From Flavobacterium inviolabile (lineage in GTDB: Bacteria > Bacteroidota > Bacteroidia > Flavobacteriales > Flavobacteriaceae), in the NCBI RefSeq assembly GCF_013389455.1, contig NZ_CP058278.1, positions 3,658,001 through 3,722,000 on the forward strand: a stretch of DNA of 64,000 nt, written 5' to 3'. Under the pieces are notes generated by a model. The model made no database searches. It had not been told where the DNA came from and saw only the letters and a program-made list of their open reading frames with translations. The position numbers were made by a program, and so were the translations under genes. Shown in pieces: positions 45,784 through 55,600 of this stretch (positions within the stretch are counted from its first letter, which is position 1; every line of letters starts with the position of its first letter).

Positions 45784-47568
45784 ATGAGAAATTTGCTTAT
45801 TCTTATTAATCTGCTCTTCCTTTTTACCGCCTGCAACAATTCGACGCCGAAACCGCTCATTGCCACCGAAAAAACACAGCATTTTTTAAAAACACAGTAT
45901 GCTGTTTTTGCCACCGATGTAAAAGCACTTCAAAACCTGGCACTCAAAAACAGCAGCGCTAACGCCTTAAAAAAGCAATTCAAAAAAGCCCGTCTGAGCT
46001 ATAAAAACGTGGAAAGCCTGGTAACGTTCTATTATCCGGAAGCTTCCAAAACAATAAACGGGGCGGCGATTGACAAAAACGACGTACACGAAACCAGCAG
46101 AAAGGTAGAAGAAGCCACCGGTTTCCAGAAAGTAGAAGAAGAGTTGTTTACAGACGCCATCAACAAACCGGAACTTCAGAAACAAATCGGGATCCTGAAC
46201 GGAATTGTTCAGTCGCTTAAGGATGATTTTTCCAATTTAGAGCTAACCGACAGCAATGTTTTTGAAGCCCAGAAATTACAACTGCTCCGCATGATGAGTC
46301 TGGGAATCACCGGATTCGATTCGCCGGTTGCCTTCCATTCGTTGCCGGAAACCAAAGCAACACTGCAAAGTATTCATGCCATAATGGCCCTGTACACCAA
46401 CAGTACGCAGCTGGACAGCATTATTGCAAAAAGTACAGCCTATATTGACCAAAACACAGATTTTAATCTTTTTGACAGGGCTACTTTTATTGTAACGTAC
46501 TGCATTCCGGTTTCGAAAGAGATCCATACCATCCAGAAACAGCTGCAAATCAAGAACAATCCTACTCCAACAGCCCTCAACTTTAACAATCCTACCGTTT
46601 TTGACGAAGGCGCTTTTGACGTCAACTTCTTTGCCCCGGCATCCAACAAAAATCCTTCCGATGCCCAGAAAGATCTGGGAAAACAGTTGTTTTTTGATCC
46701 TATATTAAGCGGTAACAATAAAGTTTCCTGTGCCAGCTGCCATATTCCGGATCAGGCTTATGCCGATCATAGAACAAAAGCCGTGGAAAGCAATTCCCTT
46801 TCCCGGAACACGCCTACCTTATTACAATCGGCTTACCAGAATGTACTTTTCCTGGACGGCCGCGTTACCTATCTGGAAGATCAGGCAAGGAATGTAATCA
46901 ACAACAAGGATGAAATGCATGGCAGTTTTGCCAATGCCCTGGCGAAAGTAAAGAACAGTACGGTTTACCAATCCGGGTTTAAAAAAGTATTTCCGGAAAC
47001 TACTGAAATCAGCGAGCAGAATCTCTTAAGATCGTTAGCGTCCTATGTTCGTTCCTTATCGAAACTGGATGCTAAATTTGACAACTACCTGAGAGGAAAA
47101 ACGACCTTAACCGCAAGTGAGAAAAACGGTTTTAATCTTTATATGGGAAAAGCAAAATGTGCTACCTGCCATTTCTTTCCTTTATTCAACGGAAGCGTTC
47201 CTCCTTTTTATAATGAAACAGAAAGTGAAGTTCTGGGTGTCCCGTCGAGAAACGTTACGGCAAACGCTGTAATCGATCCGGATATGGGAGAATTCCTGAT
47301 CACGAAAGCACCGTTAAAAAAGTATGCTTTTAAAACGCCTACTGTACGGAATGCAGCGATCACATTTCCTTATATGCACAATGGTGTATACAACACACTG
47401 GAAGAAGTAATTGATTTTTATAACCGGGGCGGCGGTGCCGGAATTGGCATTACTGTTGACAACCAGACCCTGCCACCGGATGAATTGCATTTAACGAAAG
47501 AAGAGATTAAAGACCTGACCGCTTTCCTGAAAACGTTAAACAATCCGCTAACGGCCCGGAAGCATTAA
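45784..47568 (+). CDS. Di-haem cytochrome c peroxidase with imelysin-like N-terminal domain
   Basis: 594 residues. Lipobox LFTACNNS (Cys at about residue 17). Residues about 30-260 are helical, with GFQKVEEELFTD resembling the imelysin GxHxxE motif except that Gln replaces His. From about residue 275 there is a MauG/CcpA-type peroxidase: first haem CASCH in VSCASCHIPDQAYADHR, second haem CATCH in KCATCHFFPLFNG, plus SRNTPTLLQSAY and FLDGRVTYLEDQA. Such enzymes act in the periplasm in peroxide detoxification or cofactor maturation. The stop overlaps the convergent DUF1697 stop by 4 bases. Confidence 0.85.
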   Translation: MRNLLILINLLFLFTACNNSTPKPLIATEKTQHFLKTQYAVFATDVKALQNLALKNSSANALKKQFKKARLSYKNVESLVTFYYPEASKTINGAAIDKNDVHETSRKVEEATGFQKVEEELFTDAINKPELQKQIGILNGIVQSLKDDFSNLELTDSNVFEAQKLQLLRMMSLGITGFDSPVAFHSLPETKATLQSIHAIMALYTNSTQLDSIIAKSTAYIDQNTDFNLFDRATFIVTYCIPVSKEIHTIQKQLQIKNNPTPTALNFNNPTVFDEGAFDVNFFAPASNKNPSDAQKDLGKQLFFDPILSGNNKVSCASCHIPDQAYADHRTKAVESNSLSRNTPTLLQSAYQNVLFLDGRVTYLEDQARNVINNKDEMHGSFANALAKVKNSTVYQSGFKKVFPETTEISEQNLLRSLASYVRSLSKLDAKFDNYLRGKTTLTASEKNGFNLYMGKAKCATCHFFPLFNGSVPPFYNETESEVLGVPSRNVTANAVIDPDMGEFLITKAPLKKYAFKTPTVRNAAITFPYMHNGVYNTLEEVIDFYNRGGGAGIGITVDNQTLPPDELHLTKEEIKDLTAFLKTLNNPLTARKH

Positions 47569-48116
47569 CCTTTTCTGGCTTCAAAAAGTGCCACCAGTTT
47601 GGTAACGGTATTCCAGTTTCTTGAGGTTGCCGTTACTTTTAACCGGTTTTCAATCCAGTTATTGGTCATTTTGGAATTACCGGCATTATTGTGATAGCAT
47701 AGATACAATGCACGGTCGCCCATTGTAAACGTATCGGGATGTACGAAAGAGGCATCCAGTTTTCCAACATTTTCTTGTTGCGGCACTTCCGCTAAAAAGG
47801 CAACATACAGTTGTTTTAATCCGATAGCTGCATCGGCCAAAAACGGATTATTCGTAAAAACCTTTTTCAATCCGGCTTCCGATATAGCCACAACCGTAAC
47901 CTGAAAACCGTATTTATCCAACAGCAGCGCTGCCACCTGTTGCTCTACCACATTCGGATCGGCTTCGGCAGTGGTTACAAAAACATTACCACTCTGTATA
48001 TAGGTCTGTACATTCTGAAAACCATTATCCGTGAGGTGGTTTCGCAGCTCTTCCATTTTGATAAGCTTCTGCCCGGAAACATTGATCCCTCTGAGTAAAA
48101 CTAAATGATTATACAT
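47565..48116 (-). CDS. DUF1697 family protein
   Basis: 183 residues, starting MYNHLVLLRGINVSGQKLIK with MEELRNHLTDNGFQNVQTYI and SGNVFVTT, the DUF1697 signature. The fold is alpha/beta, with no catalytic residue known. The ATG overlaps the end of the kinase gene by 8 bases, so it is translated with it. No function is known. Confidence 0.88.
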   Translation of the reverse strand: MYNHLVLLRGINVSGQKLIKMEELRNHLTDNGFQNVQTYIQSGNVFVTTAEADPNVVEQQVAALLLDKYGFQVTVVAISEAGLKKVFTNNPFLADAAIGLKQLYVAFLAEVPQQENVGKLDASFVHPDTFTMGDRALYLCYHNNAGNSKMTNNWIENRLKVTATSRNWNTVTKLVALFEARKG

Positions 48117-49173
48117 GCTGGCTTCTTTTTTTGAGAATTAAGGTAAAACGGGAACCTTTATCGATTCCTAAGCTTTCGGCATAAATGGTACCGCCATTGC
48201 GTTCGATTATTTTTTTGCACAAATATAGTCCGATACCGGTGGATGATTCTTTTTGGGTCCCCACACGCGCCTGTTTGGTGAATTTATGAAACAATTCGTC
48301 TTTTTTAGCCGGTTCAAATCCCATTCCGTTGTCGACAACCACAAAAACAACACTGTCGTTTTCTTCCATGACCGTTAAATAAATCTCGGAATCCGGATAG
48401 GAAAATTTAATGGCATTATCCACCAGGTTTATCAACACCCGCTGCAGGTATTCTTCTTTTATCAGCAAAGCCACCGCATCCGTTTCATTATTAATGATCA
48501 GGTGGATTCTTTTGTTGTCCAGTTTCTGATTCAGTACTTTTCCAACAAGCTGTAAAATTTCATCCAGCTCATATTCGTGTAATTCCAGCGTGGATCTGGA
48601 AATCAGTTCTTCTTCTTTCAGTAATAGTATAAAGCTTTCCAGAAACTCAAACTGATGGGTGGTCGATTCCAGGATCAGTTCGGCATAACCCCTTACTTTC
48701 TCCGAAGGCTCTTCTTCCAGTATAAACTTTGATAAAAACTGCGGTGTGGTGGCAAAATTCCTCAGATCGTGTGAAAGCAGGTAAATCAGATCCTTTTTTT
48801 CATTCAGCAAATCTTCATTTTCGTTAATCCGCATTTGCAGATTGCTTAGCAGCAGTCCTACTTCATCGGTATATTTTGTGGGCAATGACGGAATAACACC
48901 TTTTTCACTGTAGTCCAGAAGTGATTTCGAAGCGATTTCTATAGGGGTAACCAGTTTTTTCAGTATCCATAAGGTGGCTCCGGTTGCCAGTAAGGTTAAT
49001 ATTAGTGTAACGCTAAAAACGGTTATTACCGAGATGTCTTTAGGACCGAAAAGAATATAAACGACGATACCAATCAGCGGAATATGAATCCCGAGAAAGG
49101 CTATAAAAAGGAATTTTAAGGCATAGCTTTTCCTTAAAAAGGGTATCTTAGATAATCGCGTATACAATCTCAT
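48109..49173 (-). CDS. Sensor histidine kinase with HAMP-like region
   Basis: 354 residues from the ATG at 49173; the TTG at 49209 is in frame but less likely. Two membrane helices lie near residues 20-45 and 50-75, with only a few residues outside, so sensing is probably in the membrane or cytoplasm. A HAMP-like linker (KKLVTPIEIASKSLLDYSEKG) precedes the H box LIYLLSHDLRNFATTPQFL. The ATPase domain has NLVDNAIKFSYPDSE, VDNGMGFEPAKK and TGIGLYLCKKIIERN. No response regulator is adjacent, so its partner is unknown. Confidence 0.85.
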   Translation of the reverse strand: MRLYTRLSKIPFLRKSYALKFLFIAFLGIHIPLIGIVVYILFGPKDISVITVFSVTLILTLLATGATLWILKKLVTPIEIASKSLLDYSEKGVIPSLPTKYTDEVGLLLSNLQMRINENEDLLNEKKDLIYLLSHDLRNFATTPQFLSKFILEEEPSEKVRGYAELILESTTHQFEFLESFILLLKEEELISRSTLELHEYELDEILQLVGKVLNQKLDNKRIHLIINNETDAVALLIKEEYLQRVLINLVDNAIKFSYPDSEIYLTVMEENDSVVFVVVDNGMGFEPAKKDELFHKFTKQARVGTQKESSTGIGLYLCKKIIERNGGTIYAESLGIDKGSRFTLILKKRSQHV

Positions 49174-49289
49174 TTTATACCTTAATATATTAGGAGGTTT
49201 ACCACTCAAATGTAAGTAATCTTATTCATACAAGATAATCCCTTTGATAAAAAAATATAGTTTTATACTTTTCAAAACACAACAATCCT

Positions 49290-49297
49290 TATTTTTG
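49290..49297 (+). promoter_or_regulatory. -7 element of the rlmD promoter
   Basis: TATTTTTG matches TAnnTTTG and ends 4 bases before the ATG at 49302. If it is used, transcription would begin at or near the start codon, so the message would be leaderless or almost so. Confidence 0.4.
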
Positions 49298-49301
49298 CCG
49301 T

Positions 49302-50714
49302 ATGGGAAGAAAAAGAACAGACAAAATCGTTTTTGATACAGTAAAAGTCCTTGATGCAGGTGCAAAAGGCGTTTCGGTTGCGAAAGCTCCCGATGGAAAA
49401 GTAATTTTTATTCCAAATGTTGTTCCGGGTGACGTTGTTGATGTACAGACATTCAAAAAACGTAAATCCTATTATGAGGGAAAAGCCATAAACTTTCACG
49501 AATATTCCGAACACCGTGTGGAACCTGTTTGTGAGCATTTTGGTGCTTGCGGTGGTTGCAAATGGCAGAATATGAACTATGACCGCCAGTTGTTCTACAA
49601 AAATCAGGAAGTTTATAATAATTTAAAAAGAATCGGAAAAATTGAGTTACCCGATTTCGAGCCGATATTAGGTTCGGAAAAGCAGTTTTTCTACCGTAAT
49701 AAAATGGAGTTCTCCTTTTCCAATTCCCGTTGGTTAACGGAAAAAGAGATTCAGAGTGAGGAAGACTACAGCAATCAGAATGCTTTGGGCTTCCATATTC
49801 CGAAAATGTGGGATAAAATCCTGGACATCAGCAAATGTCATTTACAGGAAGATCCTTCCAATGCCATCCGTAATGAAATCAGGCAATTTGCCAACGAGCA
49901 CAACATGCCGTTTTTCAATCCCCGAAATCACGACGGGCTATTGCGTACGCTGATGATCCGTACCGCTTCGACCGGTGAGATCATGGTATTGGTACAGTTT
50001 TTTGAAGAAGACCAGGCACAGCGCGAGTTGTTGTTGAACTTCCTTGCCGAACGTTTTCCGGAAATTACTTCCTTACAGTATGTGATCAACAGTAAAGCCA
50101 ACGACACTTTATACGACCAGCATATCATCCTTTATAAAGGAAGGGATTATATCCTGGAAGAAATGGAAGGGTTAAAATTCAGCATCAATGCGAAATCCTT
50201 TTACCAGACCAATTCCGATCAGGCATACGAGCTATACAAGATTACCCGTGAGTTTGCCGGACTAACCGGAAACGAACTGGTATATGATTTATATACCGGA
50301 ACCGGAACCATTGCACAGTTTGTTTCCAGACAGGCCCGAAAAGTAATTGGTGTGGAAGCCGTTCCGGAAGCCATTGCCGATGCTAAGGAAAATGCCAAAC
50401 GCAACGAAATTACGAACTGTGATTTCTTTGTGGGCGATATGAAAGTTGTTTTCAACGAAACCTTTATTGCTACACACGGAAAACCGGATGTGATTATCAC
50501 CGATCCGCCTCGTGACGGTATGCATAAAGATGTGGTGGAGCAAATTTTAAAAATCGCACCGGACAAAGTGGTTTACGTGAGCTGTAACTCGGCTACACAA
50601 GCCCGTGACCTGGCTTTAATGGATGAAATGTATACGGTTACCCGTGTTCGTCCGGTTGATATGTTCCCGCAAACGCACCATGTGGAAAATGTAGTACTTT
50701 TGGAAAAACGTTAA
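49302..50714 (+). CDS. rlmD: 23S rRNA (uracil-5-)-methyltransferase RlmD
   Basis: 470 residues. N-terminal TRAM domain, then the Fe-S cluster Cys in CEHFGACGGCKWQNM with YDRQLFYKNQEVYNNLKRIG. SAM motif ELVYDLYTGTGTIAQFVS, Asp in DPPRDGMHKDV, and the catalytic Cys in KVVYVSCNSATQARDLALM. It methylates U1939 or a similar uridine in 23S rRNA. It is followed 10 bases later by the DUF6452 gene. Confidence 0.94.
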   Translation: MGRKRTDKIVFDTVKVLDAGAKGVSVAKAPDGKVIFIPNVVPGDVVDVQTFKKRKSYYEGKAINFHEYSEHRVEPVCEHFGACGGCKWQNMNYDRQLFYKNQEVYNNLKRIGKIELPDFEPILGSEKQFFYRNKMEFSFSNSRWLTEKEIQSEEDYSNQNALGFHIPKMWDKILDISKCHLQEDPSNAIRNEIRQFANEHNMPFFNPRNHDGLLRTLMIRTASTGEIMVLVQFFEEDQAQRELLLNFLAERFPEITSLQYVINSKANDTLYDQHIILYKGRDYILEEMEGLKFSINAKSFYQTNSDQAYELYKITREFAGLTGNELVYDLYTGTGTIAQFVSRQARKVIGVEAVPEAIADAKENAKRNEITNCDFFVGDMKVVFNETFIATHGKPDVIITDPPRDGMHKDVVEQILKIAPDKVVYVSCNSATQARDLALMDEMYTVTRVRPVDMFPQTHHVENVVLLEKR

Positions 50715-50724
50715 TCAATTTTTG

Positions 50725-51255
50725 ATGAAAAAAATTAAAACATTATTAGTTGCTTTTATCGTCGCAAATGCTTTCTGGAGCTGCGAAAAGGATGATATCT
50801 GTGCCGATGGAACACCAACGACACCGAGCGTTGTAATTGAATTTTATGATAAAAACGATCCTACTGTTTTAAAAAGCGTTACCAACCTGAGAGTAATAGC
50901 TGATGGTATGACGGAACCGATAATCTTTAATGCTACCGGAAACGAAGATACAAAGTATCTGACCACTGCCAATAAGATCAAGATTCCGCTAAAGACAACC
51001 GAGGATATTACGTCCTATCATTTTACCCAGAATGCGGCCAATCCCGCTATAAGCAATGAAGACCACATGGTTTTTAATTATTCCAGAACCGACCAGTATG
51101 TATCGAGAGCCTGCGGATATAAAACCACGTTCAAGCTGGCACCTAATAATCCGGTAATTCCGGAAGGAGACACCGACAAATGGATCTCCAATATCGTAAC
51201 TGTACAATCTAATATTGAAAACCCAAATGAGACACACCTTAAAATATATTTTTAG
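50725..51255 (+). CDS. DUF6452 family lipoprotein
   Basis: 176 residues from the ATG at 50725 (a TTG one codon earlier is in frame). Lipobox FWSCEKDD, Cys at about residue 19. The mature domain (VVIEFYDKNDPTVLKSVTNLR, KIPLKTTEDITSYHF, CGYKTTFKLAP) matches DUF6452, which in this phylum is paired with DUF6048, as here. Likely outer-membrane anchored. Function unknown. The end overlaps the next gene by 29 bases. Confidence 0.8.
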   Translation: MKKIKTLLVAFIVANAFWSCEKDDICADGTPTTPSVVIEFYDKNDPTVLKSVTNLRVIADGMTEPIIFNATGNEDTKYLTTANKIKIPLKTTEDITSYHFTQNAANPAISNEDHMVFNYSRTDQYVSRACGYKTTFKLAPNNPVIPEGDTDKWISNIVTVQSNIENPNETHLKIYF

Positions 51256-51940
51256 TATTCTTTTTGTGTGGACCTCACTGGCATCATTTGCACAGGATTC
51301 CATCCCTAAAAAAACAGAGCGTTACGGTATTCGTGTGGGAGCCGATTTAAACAGGCTGGCCCGCTCTTTTTACCAAAAAGACTACCGGGGTTTTGAGATT
51401 GTGGGCGATTACCGTTTGTCAAAAAAGATATTCCTTGCCGGCGAAATCGGAAATGAAGACCGTACAGAAGCCGAAAGTCAGTTGAATTATACCACTAAAG
51501 GCAGTTATTTTAAAGTTGGTTTCGATTTTAATGCCTATGAGAACTGGCTGGATATGGAAAACATGATCTATGCAGGGGTGCGTTATAGTGTGAGTACTTT
51601 TAGCCAGGAATTAAACACCTATGCTATTTATGACACCAATCCTTATTTCGGACAGACCATAGTAGCACCGGGGCAAAAGTTTGACGGTCTGACGGCACAT
51701 TGGCTGGAAGTGGTTGCCGGTGTTAAAGCCGAAATCTTTGACAACCTGTTTTTAGGTTTCAGCGTCCGACTGAACTATTTAGCATCAAACAAAAAACCGG
51801 AAGGATTCGACAACCTTTATATTCCCGGATTTAACCGAACCTATGAAGGGAATTTCGGTGCCGGATTTAATTATACCGTTTCCTATTTTATACCGCTGTA
51901 TAAAACGGCGAAGAAAACGGCGGAAACGAAAAAGAAATAA
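51227..51940 (+). CDS. DUF6048 family outer-membrane protein
   Basis: 237 residues from the ATG at 51227; the TTG at 51215 is a possible alternative. It has a signal peptide (MRHTLKYIFSILFVWTSLAS, cleavage near FAQ). The rest alternates aromatic beta-strands such as DYRLSKKIFLAGEIG and YFKVGFDFNAYENW, ending NYTVSYFIPLYKTAKKT, consistent with a small beta-barrel. It belongs with the DUF6452 lipoprotein whose gene overlaps it. Role unknown. Confidence 0.78.
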   Translation: MRHTLKYIFSILFVWTSLASFAQDSIPKKTERYGIRVGADLNRLARSFYQKDYRGFEIVGDYRLSKKIFLAGEIGNEDRTEAESQLNYTTKGSYFKVGFDFNAYENWLDMENMIYAGVRYSVSTFSQELNTYAIYDTNPYFGQTIVAPGQKFDGLTAHWLEVVAGVKAEIFDNLFLGFSVRLNYLASNKKPEGFDNLYIPGFNRTYEGNFGAGFNYTVSYFIPLYKTAKKTAETKKK

Positions 51941-51967
51941 TACAGCGTTTACAGTACAGATGATACT

Positions 51968-51999
51968 AAAAAGGGGAATGGTAATACATTCCCCTTTTT
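51968..51999. terminator. Bidirectional terminator
   Basis: Stem AAAAAGGGGAATG / CATTCCCCTTTTT with a 6-base loop between the DUF6048 gene and the convergent small lipoprotein gene. Confidence 0.85.
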
Positions 52000-52052
52000 T
52001 TAGATCAATCTCCGAACAGTTACCTCATCTACCTGCTACACCAATAAATGGT

Positions 52053-52604
52053 TTACCAATCCGGCTTCCATTTTTCTAACAGGCTTTTGGGTACGGTTAC
52101 TTTTTTATAAATTTTGCCCGAATAATTTTTATTCAGCATTTTCAGAGTATCATTTTGAATTGTTCCTTCGCTATCGCTAATATATAATGTACAATCCCCT
52201 ATAGTGGCTATCCTGATTTTGAGAACCTTTCCGTTCATATTATAATAGCCCATTTTTGCTTTTACCGGATTAAAAAAGTCTCTTTGTAATGCTAATGTAT
52301 CTGTCTTTGGAATAATAAACACTCCCAATTTACCATCCTGGTAAAATTTCAGATAGGAAACATAAGGGTAACTATTATTCACATCCTTTTCATAATATGT
52401 GTATTCTTTTGTCAGGCTGTTAATATTGAAACCGGCTTCTGCTTTATACAAAGCCATAGTATCAATTTTACTATAGTCGATGGTACTATTTTTCAATTTA
52501 GCAATTGCTTTCCTCGGCAGTCCATAATCTGACAATTTGCCATTATAGCAACAGCCTGAAACAGTCAACAGCAGTATAAAGGCCACCGACACTCTGGTTA
52601 CCAT
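52053..52604 (-). CDS. Small lipoprotein, candidate immunity protein for the Rhs toxin
   Basis: 183 residues. Lipobox LTVSGCCYNG, so it is probably anchored in a membrane after export. The mature protein has YDYGLP-like turns, AEAGFNINSLTKEYTYYEKD and a beta-rich C-terminal half (GDCTLYISDSEG, YSGKIYKKVTVPKSLLE). I do not recognise a family. Its ATG overlaps the stop of the Rhs gene by 7 bases, the position where immunity genes of polymorphic toxins are found. The immunity role is inference from position only. Confidence 0.6.
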   Translation of the reverse strand: MVTRVSVAFILLLTVSGCCYNGKLSDYGLPRKAIAKLKNSTIDYSKIDTMALYKAEAGFNINSLTKEYTYYEKDVNNSYPYVSYLKFYQDGKLGVFIIPKTDTLALQRDFFNPVKAKMGYYNMNGKVLKIRIATIGDCTLYISDSEGTIQNDTLKMLNKNYSGKIYKKVTVPKSLLEKWKPDW

Positions 52605-55600
52605 GATGTAAATATATTTTGTGTTCTATACTGACCATAGCCTTTCCAGTCCCATGACTGGTTTTCAAACCCCATTTGTCTTTTATCAAAAATAGATTTC
52701 CCGTTAAACCATGGTATTCTAAGGTTATGTATCGCCTGATCCTGAATAGCATGACGAATGTGCTCGCTATTCACTCCAACTCTATACCCTTTATAGCCTA
52801 CAGTGAGCGCGCCAAGTCTGTATTTTGGTCCTTCTTCTTTTGCTAATCCATTAGGCATTCTTCTGCCAAAATCGTCTACACACAAAGGGTCTCTATGGGT
52901 CTTTACCGAGCCATCTTCTCCTTCATAATCCCGATATCCTGTCATTAAATTAAATCCGGCTGTAAAATCACCCAAGGATAAATTTAATGCTGCAGTCCTA
53001 TAACTATCTCCTCCATCTCCTAAACCGCCTATTGAACCGTCATTTTCATACATTACTCTGAAATCGCCAAAATGAAGACCTACAACGCCGGTTCTTTGGG
53101 CAAAATCACCTTCCCATTTATTAAATCCTAAACTAAATCCGTTTTTCCCGTTATCATAACTGGCTAAAATTGATTTTCTGATTTCATATCCATTTTTCCC
53201 TAATCCGTTATAATTACTATTACTCATAATACCAATCCCTCCCGAAAGGCTAAAATCGCCATTACTGAAAGTTGCGCTTAAATTAACACCCACACCGGAT
53301 GTATTTCCAAAAGCAATTGCCGGTGAAATGCTAAATGAGAAATTATTGATCTGAATTCCTATAGGCGGATACAGCAAACTAATTGCCGAACTGGCAGCAG
53401 ATGTGGCCAGGAAATCCCACATCGGGGCATTCAGGGAGCCGCTTCCGGCGGTAATCCCCGATGAACTTCCGGCGGTATTATAGGCAACCCAGCCGACAGC
53501 TGCACTGATAAGTCCGGATTGTACAGAACTCCATCCCCATTGCCCGGTTTGAATACCACTTGATACATAACCAACAACAAAACTCACCGCAGCCACTATT
53601 AAATCGTCCCATCCAAACCATTCTCCGTTATAATCGGCATATTTTAACGGATTGTTCCAGCAATAGGCATACCTGTTATAACTCTGCGTATTATTAGGAT
53701 CCTGTACGTAGTTATCCGGCGACAGAAAACGGTGCAATCTAGGATCATACAGCCTTGCGTTCATATTAATCAGCCCTACTCCTAACAAGTGTTCATGACC
53801 GATATATCCCCTGTCCAGCAGCAGTCCGTCAGATGTCGTTGGAACAGTCGTGGAACCTGCTATATTGTTATATTTTATCAAAGCACCCCAGGCATCAAAA
53901 AGTCGTTTTTCCAGAACCTGTCCGTTAGCATTTGTTATTGCCAAAATACTTCCCTGATAATCCCTGTGCAGGTAAAGGTAATTTTGAGTTGTTCCGTCAC
54001 TTTTTAAAACTACCGGAGCCGTATAGGCATTACCGCCTATATAGGTTATAAACTCAACGGTATCGGTGAGCAGGTTTCGTTTTATCTCCATACTGCCGTC
54101 GGCAGAATAGAATTTCCTGTATTTCCTTGCTGTTTTATCAGCTTCTAAACCGCCATAATACATTGTACATCTGCCATCGAAGGCATTATACTGGTAATCT
54201 ATATTTTCCTTTCCTTCTTCCGTTATCCAAACAGGGCTTTTAAAAGCATTATACCCGATATTCTGTTCCCTTCCATTATAATATGCCGTTGTTGCAGCAT
54301 CTGCAAGTGTTACGGAACTGGCCTGATACGGACTTGAAACACCACTTGTGCTATTAATAACATTGTAATTATACGTTCCGATATTGTTCGCTGTTATCCT
54401 GCCACGATCGTCATAGCTCTGAGTTACATAAACCCCATTAGCGTCTTTATACTTGATTAACCGATCCTGTTGGTCGTAGGCATTTGAAAAATCTTCACTC
54501 CAGCCAAACATACTATTCGTTCTGTTTAATAAATTACCCCGCTGCGGATCAAATGCTGTGGTAAGCGTCATGAACGGAACTGCCGAAGAATAACTTCCAT
54601 TTGCTGTTCTGTAACTTGTTGATGCCGGTAGTCCATAGGTGTCATAACTATGTGTCTCCTGACCAACAAAGCTACCGTTATCATATCCGTACTGTGCAGT
54701 AAGCAATTGTCCTCTTTCGTTTACAGTATTGGCCTGCCATAAAACCTTCTGCGTTGCATCGTCTACAATCTGATAATGATAGCCATTTTTATAGGTTTTC
54801 TTGATCCATTTATCCGAACGCTTTAAATCGGAAGTATTGATTGCGGTATATAATTCTTTTTCCGGACGGCCAAAAGCATCAAACTGGGTCGCTTGCTGGT
54901 AATAGGCCAGATAACCGCTTTCATCCTTAAAGTTCAGTCTTTTGTATTGGTCATAACCGTAAGAATAATTTATCACATACCCTTCAGAAAGATTTTCAAA
55001 CTTCACTGCTGTCAGCAATTTTGTAGCAGGATCATACGTATTTGTGGTTTTGGAATTGGTATTATCCCCATTAATGCCTACGATTGTTTTCCAGTTAACT
55101 TTTCCAACGGCATCAAGATCATAAGTTGTAATTCCTTTTGGTGTTTTCTCCGTCAGGGTTTCTCCAAAATCGTTATAGGTATATTCATACGTTCCCGCAG
55201 CCGGATCTGTTAAGGTCTTTTTTCTTCCCCAATTGTCCAATGTTATCGTTGTAATCACCCCTCCGTAATCTGACGTTTTTAAATTCCCGTTGGCAAAATA
55301 GGTGTAATTAATCGTTCCTCCCGGAGCATCAGTCATAGCAACCACACGTCCGATAGCATTTTTAACCGATGTTTTGGTTTTCACCCCATCATTAATTGTT
55401 GTGGTTAAACCGGCATAAGTCATCGTAATCGTTTTACCGGTATAGGTTATATTTTTACTTACTCTTCCATACATGTCATATTGCGTTTCGTTCCACTGCG
55501 TTGCTCCGGAATTACCGGTGGCAGGGTCTCCGAAATACAGTTCACTCACCTTGAAATTTCTATCGTAGATATCATATAAATAATCGATACAGGCCCAATT

